The position numbers and the translations under genes are program-made. A DNA stretch of 42,016 nt from Alistipes sp. (GTDB taxonomy: Bacteria > Bacteroidota > Bacteroidia > Bacteroidales > Rikenellaceae). This document shows positions 26,545 to 35,747 of the stretch, piece by piece (the stretch's first letter is position 1; every line of letters begins with the position of its first letter). The stretch covers positions 1-42,016 of the forward strand of contig JAFWYM010000011.1 in NCBI GenBank assembly GCA_017517705.1, read 5' to 3'. The notes beneath the pieces were generated by a model. It was given only the letters and a program-made list of their open reading frames with translations, had not been told where the DNA came from and did no database searches.

Positions 26545-27984
26545 TTAGAAATATATGTCGTTATCCGATGTCGAAGCATCGAGACGTATGGCTATCATTA
26601 TCAAGAGCGTGAAGGCCACGAGCGACGAGCCACCATAGCTCATCAGCGGCAGCGGGATACCCATCACGGGCATAATGCCTATGGTCATGCCTATGTTCAC
26701 CAGCACGTGCAACAGCAGTATTGCCGCCACGGAGTAACAATAGACCCTGCCGAAGGGCTCCTTTATGCGCTCACCCATACGCATAAGTCGCAGGATGAGA
26801 GCAATGTAGAGCGAGAGGACAATGAAGGCACCGAAGAAGCCCCACTCCTCGCCCACGATGCAGAAGATGAAGTCGGTATGTTTCTCGGGCACGAAGTCGT
26901 ACTTTATCTGCGTACCCTCCATAAAGCCCTTGCCCCACATACCTCCCGAGCCTATGGCTATCTGCGATTGGTTGACGTTGTAGCCTACACCCTGGGGATC
27001 ATCCACAAGGCCCACAAAGGTGAGTATTCGGTTCTTCTGGTGCTCCTCGAGGTGCGAGAAGAGCATATCCGTGGTGGGGACGAAGAGCATAGCGTAGACA
27101 AACATAAGTACAGGCCATAGCAACATCATCGTGCGTGTCTTGAGCGCCACAGCAGCGAGCAACACAGCACCGATGCCACAGACAATCATCAGCGAGGCGT
27201 AGCCACTAAGTGGCGTGAACATAGCGATGAGCATCGCTGCAAGCAACATACCGCAGAGGAAGCGGAAGTGACCAGCTATAGCACCCGTCTTTAGGGCGCT
27301 ATAGAGCGTGAAGAGCACCAACAGCGCAGTAAAGATCACCACAGGCGAGAAGATGAATGACACCACAAAGAGCACGATGGTGAAGATCGCCGGGAAGTAG
27401 ATATACTTCGACAACCCCTCCCTATAGAGCACAAAGAGAAAGGCGCCGAGCACCAAGCCCGAGCCCGTATCGTTCTGCAGGACGATGATGCCCAACGGCA
27501 AAAGTATCACACCCGCAACCTTGAGGAGGTCGGTGATGCGACTTATGTTGAAGGCGTAGTCGCTCATGACGCGCGCCATCATCAACGCCGTGGCAATCTT
27601 CACAAACTCAACGGGCTGTATGCGCATACCTCCAAGCTCGAACCACGCCTTAGCGCCATTAACCTCACGACCGAAGAATAGCGCTGCAAGCAACGCCAGA
27701 ATACCCAACAGATATGCCGGATAGGCAAACATGTGAAACAGACGCCTATCCAGTAGCAGCACCACCGTGGCCATAACCCACGATATTACCACCCACACAA
27801 TCTGCTTCATATAGTTATGGCTGAGCGAGAAGATGCCGCCATTGTCGGGGTCGTACGATGCCGACGTTATGCAGAAGACTCCGATAACGACTATGAGCGC
27901 ATAGAGTCCGAGTGCCACAATGTCGATCGAGCCAAAGAGTCCGTTGCCACCTCTATTTCGCGATATATTATACTCCGAAATCAT
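26545..27984 (-). CDS. rodA: Rod-shape peptidoglycan glycosyltransferase RodA
   Basis: A 479-residue SEDS-family protein with about ten membrane segments. It polymerises lipid II during side-wall growth together with PBP2. The sequence shows the SEDS hallmarks LQNDTGSGLVLG, the GVGYNVNQSQIAIGSGGMWGKG segment, and the C-terminal GIPLPLMSYGGSSL. It is somewhat longer than E. coli RodA owing to an extended central loop (about 250-310). The pairing with mrdA, 12 bases upstream, marks it as RodA and not FtsW. Confidence 0.95.
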   Translation of the reverse strand: MISEYNISRNRGGNGLFGSIDIVALGLYALIVVIGVFCITSASYDPDNGGIFSLSHNYMKQIVWVVISWVMATVVLLLDRRLFHMFAYPAYLLGILALLAALFFGREVNGAKAWFELGGMRIQPVEFVKIATALMMARVMSDYAFNISRITDLLKVAGVILLPLGIIVLQNDTGSGLVLGAFLFVLYREGLSKYIYFPAIFTIVLFVVSFIFSPVVIFTALLVLFTLYSALKTGAIAGHFRFLCGMLLAAMLIAMFTPLSGYASLMIVCGIGAVLLAAVALKTRTMMLLWPVLMFVYAMLFVPTTDMLFSHLEEHQKNRILTFVGLVDDPQGVGYNVNQSQIAIGSGGMWGKGFMEGTQIKYDFVPEKHTDFIFCIVGEEWGFFGAFIVLSLYIALILRLMRMGERIKEPFGRVYCYSVAAILLLHVLVNIGMTIGIMPVMGIPLPLMSYGGSSLVAFTLLIMIAIRLDASTSDNDIYF

Positions 27985-27996
27985 AATCCACTACCA

Positions 27997-29865
27997 TTAA
28001 TTATTTCTCTTTCGCTCTGCGTCGTACTCGCGCTGCAACTTGTCGTAACGGGCATAGTTAGGCTTGAAGTTTAGCACCCTCTCGAGCATCTCGGGACGAC
28101 ATATCGTATCGGTGAGGTATAGCTCCTCGATAAGGCTCGCTATAGGCACCGCTATCGCCGAGCCAAAGCCTCCGTGCTCGACATATACCGAGATGGCAAT
28201 TTGCGGATTATCCTTAGGTGCAAACGACAGGAATGTCGAGTGGTCGGCACCCAAGGGATTCTGTGCCGTACCCGTCTTACCACACACATCCAGACCCTCG
28301 AGGTATGCCTGACGTGAGGTACCCGAGACATTCACACTGCGCCACATACCCTCCACTATGGGGACGAAGTGTACCGAGTCGACCATAGTATAGTGACGCT
28401 CATAGAAGCGCGCATCTATCGAGTCGCGCCCCTCAATCTTCTTGATGAGATGTGGGACATAGTAGTAGCCACGATTGGCAACGATGGCAGCAAGGTTGGC
28501 CATCTGCAGAGGCGTACAACCCATCTCGCCCTGGCCTATCGAGCACGAAAGCACCGTACCCCAGTTCCATCGTCCGTTATAGCCACGGTCGTAGTACTCG
28601 GGCGTGGGAACGTAGCCCGTGCCCTCGCCATAGAGGTCGGTGCCGAGCTTACGTCCAAAGCCGAAGCTATAGACGTATTCATTCCACACACGCACACCCT
28701 CCTTCACGTTACCGTACTTGGCATTAGTGATCATATCCTTGAATACGTAGCAGAAGTAGGCGTTGCACGACTGCGCCACAGCGTCGCGCAAATCGAGGGG
28801 CGACGCATGTTGATGGCAACCCATCTTACGCGAACCATAGCTATAGCCATTGTTGCAGGGATAGCGGTCGCCGGGACGCAGCGTACCCTCCTGCAGACCT
28901 ATGAGTCCCTGCACGAGCTTGAACGTAGAGCCCGGCGGGTATCGCGACTTTACAGCACGGTTGAACTGTGGCTGGCGCTGGTCGTGGAGCATCGTGGCAT
29001 AGTTCGCCGAGCGGGCACGTCCCACCATAAGGTCGGGGTTGTACGAGGGCGACGACACCATCGCAAGAATCTCGCCCGTGGCGGGCTCAATGGCCACCAC
29101 AGCACCTATCTTTCCCTCCATCATGTGCTCGGCAAACTCCTGTAGACGCGCATCTATGGTCGACGTCAGCTGCGCACCCTTTACCGGCTGCACATCATCG
29201 GCACCGTCGTTATACGCACCCTTTACCGCGCCGTGCGTATCGTAGATGCGGTAGCTCACACCCTTCTCGCCACGTAGCAGGGTCTCGTATGCCGACTCCA
29301 CACCCTGCGTGCCTATATAGTCGCCCGCAACGTAGTAGTCGTACTCGCTCTTCTCGAGCTGTCGCGACGTTATCTCGCTCACATAACCCAGAAGGTTTCC
29401 GCCAATCTTACGCGGATACTCACGCGCCGTGCGGAAGCGCGTGTGGAAACCCGAGAAGCCACCCTCATCCAAGAGAAGCTTGCTATCCTGCGAGAGGTAG
29501 CCTACGACAAGCGTCGCAGCTCGTGGGCTGCGCGACGCCTCCTTCAGGCGCTTCATAAGCCCCTCCTTCGACATGTCGAGGATTGTCGTGAGTCGCAATG
29601 TATCGAAGCCCTCCTCGGGGAGCTCGCCATAGACAACCATAACGTCGTAGCAGACGCGGCTCTTGACGAGATACTCGCCATTGCGATCAAGCACCTCACC
29701 ACGCATCGGATACTCTATCTCCGTACGCAGCATATTCGATGTGGCACGCTCCTCGTAGTCATCGTCAACAATCTGCATAGCAAAGAGGCGCGCCAGAATA
29801 ACAAAGCCGATGCCGAGCACCACAACCCTTAATATCCTATATCTTACGTATCCGCTGTCGTTCAT
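27997..29865 (-). CDS. mrdA: Penicillin-binding protein 2 (transpeptidase)
   Basis: A 622-residue class B PBP that crosslinks side-wall peptidoglycan with RodA. An N-terminal membrane anchor (about 8-28) is followed by a dimerisation domain and the transpeptidase domain. Its motifs are S313-T-F-K316 (in YPPGSTFK), SCN (in AQSCNAYF) and KTG (in VCGKTGTAQNP). The ATG at 29865 overlaps the mreD stop by one base (TGATG), so translation is probably coupled. A GTG at 29868 is an alternative start. The order mreBCD-mrdA-rodA is the classical elongasome arrangement. Confidence 0.96.
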   Translation of the reverse strand: MNDSGYVRYRILRVVVLGIGFVILARLFAMQIVDDDYEERATSNMLRTEIEYPMRGEVLDRNGEYLVKSRVCYDVMVVYGELPEEGFDTLRLTTILDMSKEGLMKRLKEASRSPRAATLVVGYLSQDSKLLLDEGGFSGFHTRFRTAREYPRKIGGNLLGYVSEITSRQLEKSEYDYYVAGDYIGTQGVESAYETLLRGEKGVSYRIYDTHGAVKGAYNDGADDVQPVKGAQLTSTIDARLQEFAEHMMEGKIGAVVAIEPATGEILAMVSSPSYNPDLMVGRARSANYATMLHDQRQPQFNRAVKSRYPPGSTFKLVQGLIGLQEGTLRPGDRYPCNNGYSYGSRKMGCHQHASPLDLRDAVAQSCNAYFCYVFKDMITNAKYGNVKEGVRVWNEYVYSFGFGRKLGTDLYGEGTGYVPTPEYYDRGYNGRWNWGTVLSCSIGQGEMGCTPLQMANLAAIVANRGYYYVPHLIKKIEGRDSIDARFYERHYTMVDSVHFVPIVEGMWRSVNVSGTSRQAYLEGLDVCGKTGTAQNPLGADHSTFLSFAPKDNPQIAISVYVEHGGFGSAIAVPIASLIEELYLTDTICRPEMLERVLNFKPNYARYDKLQREYDAERKRNN

Positions 29866-30377
29866 CACCTTACAATCTTAGAGATAAAGAGTCGTACTAT
29901 GGGCCAGGCTATGACCAGCGATAGCAACGTGCTCATCACAATGGTAGCGACGAGTTGCCATAGGAGCGCCACGGACATAGCCTCGAGAGAGAAGAAGAGC
30001 GCATGGTGTATAAGCAACATAGCACCCACGAAGATCATCATCTGACGCATAGCTATGCGCGATAGTAGCGGCGTCTGGTCGCCAGGCTCCACACCGCGTC
30101 GCGTGGTGAGATACATTACCGAGCTACGCACCACAGCAAGCGGCAGAAGCGTTGCGGTATATAGTCCTGCGCCACCGAGCGACATATCCATCACTATGCC
30201 CACGACGAGGGCGACCATCAGCACCCATATCGTGCGCCACTCCATAGGCAAAAGTATGATTATGAGCGGGAAGATCATCGGGCGCAGCCACATTGCAATA
30301 GATAACTGGTCGAGAATGAATATCTCGACCACAATTAGCGCCAACGCCAACCAAAAATATGATGTATTCTTAAACAT
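29865..30377 (-). CDS. mreD: Rod-shape determining protein MreD
   Basis: A 170-residue integral membrane protein with about five hydrophobic segments. MreD links MreC and RodA/PBP2 in the elongasome. Sequence conservation in this family is low, so the call leans on the membrane pattern, the length and its fixed place between mreC (11 bases upstream) and mrdA (1-base overlap). The segment LRPMIFPLIIILLPMEWRTIWVL and the DMSLGG motif in the third helix agree with MreD. Confidence 0.9.
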   Translation of the reverse strand: MFKNTSYFWLALALIVVEIFILDQLSIAMWLRPMIFPLIIILLPMEWRTIWVLMVALVVGIVMDMSLGGAGLYTATLLPLAVVRSSVMYLTTRRGVEPGDQTPLLSRIAMRQMMIFVGAMLLIHHALFFSLEAMSVALLWQLVATIVMSTLLSLVIAWPIVRLFISKIVR

Positions 30378-30388
30378 TGTCTCTGCTT

Positions 30389-31228
30389 CTATTCGTTATC
30401 TACCTGCCTCATAAGCTCCTCTATCTCACCATAGTGTAGGTTTTCGACAATAAGCACATTGTCGAGTGTCGCCATGTTGGCCGCTATGCGTATCGTTGCG
30501 CTGTATGCCGACTTTGCGTTGTTTAGCACGTACTCCTCTATCGTTCCCACCGTTATGCCCGAGGGTAGACGCTCCGAGCGCACCTCAACCTCCATACCGC
30601 TCTTAGGCTCGGAGTATATCGATAGCTCCACGGCCTCAACCTCGTAGCGCGAGGCTCCGGGCCAGCGGATGACACATACGTGGTCGTTCTCTACGATGCG
30701 ACCTCCCGTCGAGAAGTCGATGTTGAGCACCGGCATCACCACAGCGTAGTGCTCCGAGCACGACACGACATATCCCACCAGCTCGTTGTCGGGAGTTATA
30801 ACACCCATATCCGGCGATATGCCATCCACAGCACCGCGATCGAGCACTATGTTGTTGCGCTTGCGATTTGTTGTCATCGACACTACACGTGCAGGATGGT
30901 AGCGGAAGTGCTGCTCGCTGTCGTCGTACATAACCATCGCCGTGGAGTCTATACCCGACGCAAGGATGTATGCCTCGCGACTATCGAGCTCCTCGCTCAA
31001 CTCTGCAATGCGCGCTGTGAGACGGCGATTCTTCTCGGGCAACGAGAAGAAGTGTCCGATGTCGGTTATCGTACCACTTATGGTACCCCCTATTGCCGTT
31101 GTGCGCGAAAGAATCTTGGCCTCAGTATATGATGATGAGGTGGCATAGCTCCACAGCGCCGCAACCTCCAAGAGGAGGAATACGACGAGAACGTATATGC
31201 GCTTTATAAACTCAATTAATCTGTGCAT
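30389..31228 (-). CDS. mreC: Rod-shape determining protein MreC
   Basis: A 279-residue protein with one N-terminal membrane helix (about 9-28), a coiled coil (about 65-95, SLPEKNRRLTARIAELSEELDSRE) and a periplasmic double beta-barrel. The domain shows VVSMTTNRKRNNIVLDRGAVDGISPDMGV, the conserved GAxDGI block of MreC. It is a periplasmic scaffold that activates PBP2-RodA. It is 151 bases after mreB and 11 before mreD. Confidence 0.95.
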   Translation of the reverse strand: MHRLIEFIKRIYVLVVFLLLEVAALWSYATSSSYTEAKILSRTTAIGGTISGTITDIGHFFSLPEKNRRLTARIAELSEELDSREAYILASGIDSTAMVMYDDSEQHFRYHPARVVSMTTNRKRNNIVLDRGAVDGISPDMGVITPDNELVGYVVSCSEHYAVVMPVLNIDFSTGGRIVENDHVCVIRWPGASRYEVEAVELSIYSEPKSGMEVEVRSERLPSGITVGTIEEYVLNNAKSAYSATIRIAANMATLDNVLIVENLHYGEIEELMRQVDNE

Positions 31229-31242
31229 AATCTTTCTAAAGA

Positions 31243-31270
31243 GAGGCTGCCCACCTATAGCGACAGCCTC
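31243..31270 (-). promoter_or_regulatory. Hairpin in the mreB-mreC gap
   Basis: GAGGCTG (31243-31249) pairs with CAGCCTC (31264-31270) around a 14-base loop, 15 bases before mreC. It has no T-run, so it could be an RNA-processing site or partial attenuator that keeps mreB above its downstream genes. Confidence 0.4.
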
Positions 31271-31379
31271 GTTACTTTACTCTTTCGCGGAGTATTGTTT
31301 GTGGGGGCCTATGAGGTTCTGAAGGTCTCTATTAACCAACCTCTACCTACCGTCCCACGCGACCTAATTTGTTGTCAGA

Positions 31380-32408
31380 TTATTTTTCTCCACCCATCAA
31401 GAACGAGAAGTTACCTATATTCTTAAGGGCTATGCAGGTACCGCGAGCAATGGCACGCAGGGGATCCTCGGCGATATGTACGGGGAGACCTGACTTCTTT
31501 GAGAGACGCTGGTCGAGACCCTTGATGAGAGCACCACCACCGGCGAGGTAGATACCGTTCTTCACAACGTCCGAGTAGAGCTCGGGGGGCATATTCTCCA
31601 GCACCTCCATGAGTGCGTTGTCGAGCTTGACGAGCGACTTATCGAGGGCATAGGCTATCTCACTATAGTTCAGAGTGACGGTCTGCGGCAGGTTGGTGAG
31701 CATATTTGAGCCTGTGAAGATGTAATCCTCGGGCTCATTCTCGAGCTCCGGCACAGCGGCACCTATGGCGCACTTGATCTCCTCAGCAGTACGCTCGCCG
31801 ATACGTATGCCGTGCTGCTGACGTATGTAGTTCTGAATGTCGTTGGTAAAGACATCGCCTGCGACGTTTATAGACTTCGAGCATACGATGCCACCAAGCG
31901 AGATACAAGCAATCTCGGAGGTACCGCCACCGATGTCGATAATAAGGTTACCCTCGGGGGCCTCAACATCGAGACCGGCACCCAGAGCTGCAGCCATAGG
32001 CTCGAAGATAAGGTATATCTCGCGGCCACCGGCATGCTGTGCAGAGTCGCGCACGGCACGTATCTCCACATTCGTAGAGCCCGAAGGGATGCAAATCATC
32101 ATACGGAGCGATGGCGCAAACATACCCTGCGTAGCACCCACCTTCTTGATAAGGCCGCGGAGCATGAGCTCCGTAGCCTCGAAGTCGGCGATAACGCCAT
32201 CCTTCAAGGGGCGAATAGTACGGATGTTAGAGTGCGTTCTACCATCCATAAGGCGAGCCTTGTGACCTATGGCCATAAGGTCGCCGGTCTTCATACTGAG
32301 GGCAACGATCGAGGGCTCGTCGACAACGACCTTGCCATTGTGCATAATAAGCGTATTGGCCGTACCGAGGTCAATAGCTAACTCTTGCGTAAATGAAAAA
32401 AGTCCCAT
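31380..32408 (-). CDS. mreB: Rod-shape determining actin homologue MreB
   Basis: A 342-residue bacterial actin that forms membrane-bound filaments guiding side-wall synthesis. Phosphate-binding loop 1 is DLGTANTLI (residues 13-21) and loop 2 is DIGGGTSEIA. The C-terminal adenosine motif is YLAGGGALIKGLD. The frame runs 25 residues further upstream, but MGLFSFTQELAIDLGT at 32408 matches the family start. It is the first gene of the cluster. A -7 element at 32583-32590 implies a leader of about 165 bases. Confidence 0.97.
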   Translation of the reverse strand: MGLFSFTQELAIDLGTANTLIMHNGKVVVDEPSIVALSMKTGDLMAIGHKARLMDGRTHSNIRTIRPLKDGVIADFEATELMLRGLIKKVGATQGMFAPSLRMMICIPSGSTNVEIRAVRDSAQHAGGREIYLIFEPMAAALGAGLDVEAPEGNLIIDIGGGTSEIACISLGGIVCSKSINVAGDVFTNDIQNYIRQQHGIRIGERTAEEIKCAIGAAVPELENEPEDYIFTGSNMLTNLPQTVTLNYSEIAYALDKSLVKLDNALMEVLENMPPELYSDVVKNGIYLAGGGALIKGLDQRLSKKSGLPVHIAEDPLRAIARGTCIALKNIGNFSFLMGGEK

Positions 32409-32582
32409 ATATAATCTATCGTTATTTGACATTTTTAGGTTACGACCACGCCCCTTGCTCCACAATGACACCACTGCAGACAAAAAAAGCGACTCTTGGC
32501 ACGCACCCGCGCCGCAGGTCGAAACATCCTAAATAACAACGAGTTACGAACACATCAGCCGGAACACGCCATTACTCACTTG

Positions 32583-32590
32583 CAAAGATA
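32583..32590 (-). promoter_or_regulatory. mre operon -7 element
   Basis: CAAAGATA reads TATCTTTG on the minus strand. The start would be near 32576, leaving about 165 untranslated bases before mreB. A TTG-like -33 lies at about 22 bases, slightly too far. Confidence 0.5.
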
Positions 32591-32636
32591 GGAAAAAGAT
32601 ATGGAGATTTTGCAAGAGTTTTCACATTTTTTTTGT

Positions 32637-32644
32637 TAATTTTG
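32637..32644 (+). promoter_or_regulatory. gpsA promoter -7 element
   Basis: TAATTTTG matches the -7 consensus and lies 17 bases before the ATG at 32662, giving a leader of about 10 bases. The -33 is weak in this T-rich stretch. Confidence 0.5.
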
Positions 32645-32661
32645 TCAATAATTTTTTGCCT

Positions 32662-33666
32662 ATGAACTCGGAAATGAGACCTAAGTGCGCTGTATTGGGC
32701 TACGGCAGTTGGGCTACGGCCATCGTAAAGACACTCACAGTCAACCATCATCACGTTGATTGGCTTGTGTTGAATGAGGATATTCGCGAGTCGTTGCACT
32801 CACGCAGCCGCAACTCCAAGTATCTGCCATGGTGCTACATCGACAAGGAGTTTATCACCCCCTCGGCAGATATTAACGCCGTTGTGCGCGATGCCGACAT
32901 AGTGTTCCTTGCAATGCCTTCGGCATTTATGAAGAAGTTTTTGGAGCCTCTCGCTGAGAGGCTCGCAGATAAGATTGTGGTGTCGGCAGTGAAGGGTATC
33001 ATCCCCGGCGACTACCTCACCATCGTCGAGCATATGAACCGCCACTACGATGTTCCGATGCAGAACCTCGCTGTAGTAACGGGCCCCTCGCATGCCGAGG
33101 AGGTGGGACAGTGCCAGCTGTCGTACCTCACGGTAGCATCGGAGGAGAGTGCCACTGCTGAGCGCGTACGTGACGTCCTGGCCAACGACTTCTTTCGATG
33201 CTCGCTATCGAACGATGTCCTGGGAGTAGAGGTTGCCGCCATAATGAAGAATGTATACGCATTAGCCGTGGGTATCGCCGTGGGTCTACGCTATGGCGAC
33301 AACTTCCTCGCCGTGCTCATTGCGGGCTGCGCTGCTGAGATGAAGCGCTTCATCGACACGGCCGTGCCCATAGATAACCGCGACATCAACTCAGCAGCAT
33401 ACATGGGCGACCTGCTCGTCACGTGCTACTCGCCACTGAGCCGCAATCGCCGCCTCGGCACGCTCTTAGGTAAGGGTTGCTCGGTGAAGAGCGCCCTCAA
33501 CGAGATGACCATGGTAGCCGAGGGATACTACGCCGCAGAGTGCATACGCCAGAGCTCTATGCGCCGAAATATAGATATGCCTATAGCCGACATGGTGTGG
33601 GAGGTGCTCTACAATCAAGCATCGGCACGCGAGTCTATGCAGGCACTAACGCAGATACTCAAGTAG
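32662..33666 (+). CDS. gpsA: Glycerol-3-phosphate dehydrogenase [NAD(P)+]
   Basis: A 334-residue enzyme reducing dihydroxyacetone phosphate to sn-glycerol-3-phosphate for phospholipid synthesis. The dinucleotide loop reads AVLGYGSWATA. It is followed by VSAVKGI, TGPSHAEEV and the C-terminal substrate helix IMKNVYALAVGIAVGLRYGDN, with the catalytic lysine in MKN. The frame can start at a TTG at 32656, but the ATG at 32662 is preferred. It diverges from the mre operon and precedes pgi by 38 bases, so the two are probably transcribed together. Confidence 0.95.
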   Translation: MNSEMRPKCAVLGYGSWATAIVKTLTVNHHHVDWLVLNEDIRESLHSRSRNSKYLPWCYIDKEFITPSADINAVVRDADIVFLAMPSAFMKKFLEPLAERLADKIVVSAVKGIIPGDYLTIVEHMNRHYDVPMQNLAVVTGPSHAEEVGQCQLSYLTVASEESATAERVRDVLANDFFRCSLSNDVLGVEVAAIMKNVYALAVGIAVGLRYGDNFLAVLIAGCAAEMKRFIDTAVPIDNRDINSAAYMGDLLVTCYSPLSRNRRLGTLLGKGCSVKSALNEMTMVAEGYYAAECIRQSSMRRNIDMPIADMVWEVLYNQASARESMQALTQILK

Positions 33667-33704
33667 AAGATATCGAAGATAATAATCTAAAAACATAACA
33701 CAAA

Positions 33705-35036
33705 ATGGAACTGATTAAATTTAATGCTGCGCACTCAGGTGTGACAGTTACTGCAGAGATGCAGGAGGCGGCACGTCGTGCCAATGCTCTTCTTCACACA
33801 GGCGAGGGTGCCGGCAACGACTTCCTCGGCTGGGTAAACCTCCCCACGTCAATCACGGATGGCGACATGGCCGAGATTAAGGCCGTTGCACAGAAGCTCC
33901 GTGAGCGTGCCGAGGTTGTTATATGTATAGGTATCGGTGGCTCATACCTCGGCGCCAAGGCCGTATTGGAGGCTATGAGCAACTCGTTCGAGAGCCTCAA
34001 GAAGAAGCACGACAACCCCGTTGTCGTCTTTGCCGGCGAGAATATCTCGGAAGACTACACCCACGAGCTTATGGATGCCGTCCAGGATTACTCTATCGCT
34101 GCCATCGTGATCTCTAAGTCGGGCACAACCACCGAGCCTGCCATCGCCTTCCGTCTTATCAAGGCCGAGATCGAGAAGCGCTACGGCAAGGCTGAGGCTG
34201 CCGAGCGCATCGTGGCCATCACCGACAAGGCACGTGGTGCTCTGAAGACCCTCGCCACACAGGAGGGCTACCCCACATTCGTTATCGAGGATAACGTCGG
34301 TGGCCGCTACTCGGTGCTCTCGCCCGTAGGACTTCTGCCATTGGCTGTTGCAGGTGTCGATGTCGAGGCCTTCGTTGAGGGCGCTCGCGACATGGAGCGC
34401 ATGACAGCCATGGATCAGCCTATCGAGAACAACCCTGCTGCACAGTACGCCATCGTGCGCAACGAGCTATATAAGGCTGGCAAGAAGATCGAGATCCTCG
34501 GCTCGTATGAGCCTAAGTTGCAGTATATCGCCGAGTGGTGGAAGCAGCTCTATGGCGAGTCGGAGGGTAAGGATGGCAAGGGCATATTCCCCGCAAGCGT
34601 AACGCTCACTGCCGACCTCCACTCTATGGGTCAGTATATCCAGGAGGGTGAGCGCACCCTGTTCGAGACAATCATCTCAGTGAAGAACTCGAAGTATGAG
34701 GTTAAGGTGGAGGCAGACGAGGCTAACCTCGACGGTCTTAACTTCCTCACCGGCAAGCGTCTATCAGAGATCAACAAGATGGCAGAGCTCGGCGTGCGTA
34801 TCGCACACGTTGATGGTGGCGTGCCCAATATGCTTATCGAGATTGAGCGTATCGACGAGCGCACCATAGGTCAGCTCCTCTATTTCTTCGAGAAGGGCTG
34901 TGGTATCTCGGGATATATGCTCGGAGTCAACCCCTTCAACCAGCCCGGCGTGGAGGCATACAAGAAGAATATGTTTGCACTCCTGGACAAACCCGGATAC
35001 GAGGAGGAGTCGAAGGCCATCAAGGCAAGACTTTAA
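33705..35036 (+). CDS. pgi: Glucose-6-phosphate isomerase
   Basis: A 443-residue enzyme interconverting glucose-6-phosphate and fructose-6-phosphate in glycolysis and gluconeogenesis. Typical segments include [34 protein letters not shown] (the phosphate-binding SKSGTT) and the SIS fold. [21 protein letters not shown] and the C-terminal [18 protein letters not shown] contain catalytic residues. The length matches the short bacterial form. It follows gpsA and is ended by the hairpin at 35105-35136. Confidence 0.97.
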   Translation: MELIKFNAAHSGVTVTAEMQEAARRANALLHTGEGAGNDFLGWVNLPTSITDGDMAEIKAVAQKLRERAEVVICIGIGGSYLGAKAVLEAMSNSFESLKKKHDNPVVVFAGENISEDYTHELMDAVQDYSIAAIVISKSGTTTEPAIAFRLIKAEIEKRYGKAEAAERIVAITDKARGALKTLATQEGYPTFVIEDNVGGRYSVLSPVGLLPLAVAGVDVEAFVEGARDMERMTAMDQPIENNPAAQYAIVRNELYKAGKKIEILGSYEPKLQYIAEWWKQLYGESEGKDGKGIFPASVTLTADLHSMGQYIQEGERTLFETIISVKNSKYEVKVEADEANLDGLNFLTGKRLSEINKMAELGVRIAHVDGGVPNMLIEIERIDERTIGQLLYFFEKGCGISGYMLGVNPFNQPGVEAYKKNMFALLDKPGYEEESKAIKARL

Positions 35037-35104
35037 TTCCAATGAGTAATGAGGAGTGAGGAGTGAGTAATTGAAAATACTAATTATACCAATTGTAAAA
35101 ACAA

Positions 35105-35144
35105 GGGGATGACTAAAAAGTAAATTTGTCATCCCCGTTTTTTT
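35105..35144 (+). terminator. pgi terminator (repeat family hairpin)
   Basis: GGGGATGAC (35105-35113) pairs with GTCATCCCC (35128-35136) and is followed by GTTTTTTT. The same hairpin occurs after greA (7280-7309) and, altered, after dnaK (41112-41148). Confidence 0.85.
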
Positions 35145-35392
35145 AAGAGGTTGAATAAAAAGATGTAGTTTTAGGCTTGCGAAGCCCGAAAAAGCGCAGT
35201 TTACTTGGCGTAAATGAGCATTTTGAGGGCGAGCATTTTGTTGCGATAAGGTATTAGATACAACGCTCGGCGAATTTCGAGGCGATGGGCTGTACTATGG
35301 CGTACTGCCCATTGACGAGATAATTCGTTAGCGGAAGTAGATGATGCCTTTTCACAACAAAGAACGCAAAATACACCTTTTATTCAGCCTCT
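35105..35392 (+). repeat. Copy 2 of the terminator plus AGAGGTTGAATAAA element (after pgi)
   Basis: This copy is the most complete. After the pgi terminator hairpin comes an element of 247 bases (35146-35392). Its left end, AGAGGTTGAATAAAA, is matched in inverted form at the right end (TTTTATTCAGCCTCT), with one mismatch in 15. The interior shares long blocks with copy 1: CGCTCGGCGAATTTCG, TTCGTTAGC and AGATGATGCC. It has a hairpin at 35285-35312 with arms ATGGGCTGTAC/GTACTGCCCAT. About 84 bases near 35176-35260 replace a 19-base block of copy 1. The right end lies directly against the 3' end of rnpB. It contains no protein gene. Confidence 0.8.
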
Positions 35393-35398
35393 GTTTTT

Positions 35399-35743
35399 GG
35401 ATACGCTATAAGCCGAGTTCTGTACTCTGCCGAGACAGAGCCTCCATCATTTATCTACGACGGCAATCACTTGCCGCCTCCAGCAACCTACCCCCCGACA
35501 TTGGACGAGCAGCCCTTAGTTGTCGGTATACACGGTCTTGCAACCCACGAGACGTACAGCCGAGGAGTATTGCTACCCTCGCGGTGGGCTCTTACCCCGC
35601 CTTCTCACCCTTACCCTTGCGGGCGGTCATTCTCTTCTACGCTACTATACACTTACGCATATCAAGCCGTTAACTTGCGCGGTGCTCTATGTTGCTCGGA
35701 CTTTCCTCCCCCACATAAAGTGGCAGCGATGGAGCGCATATCC
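35399..35743 (-). ncRNA. rnpB: RNase P RNA
   Basis: This is the catalytic RNA of RNase P, which trims 5' ends of tRNA precursors. On the minus strand the highly conserved GAGGAAAGTCCGAGC block lies near the 5' end and ACAGAACTCGGCTTATAG near the 3' end. The P1 helix pairs GGATATGC (35743-35736) with GCGTATCC (35406-35399), fixing the ends to within a few bases. The length of about 345 is normal for a type A-like RNA. A TTG-N19-TACCTTTG promoter lies just upstream. Open frames across this interval are not genes. Confidence 0.95.
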
Positions 35744-35747
35744 GCGA

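Noticed and set aside
25828-27120. 430-codon plus-strand frame over surE and rodA
   Set aside because: It spans two real minus-strand genes and their gap, shows no domain, and is explained by codon bias on the other strand.
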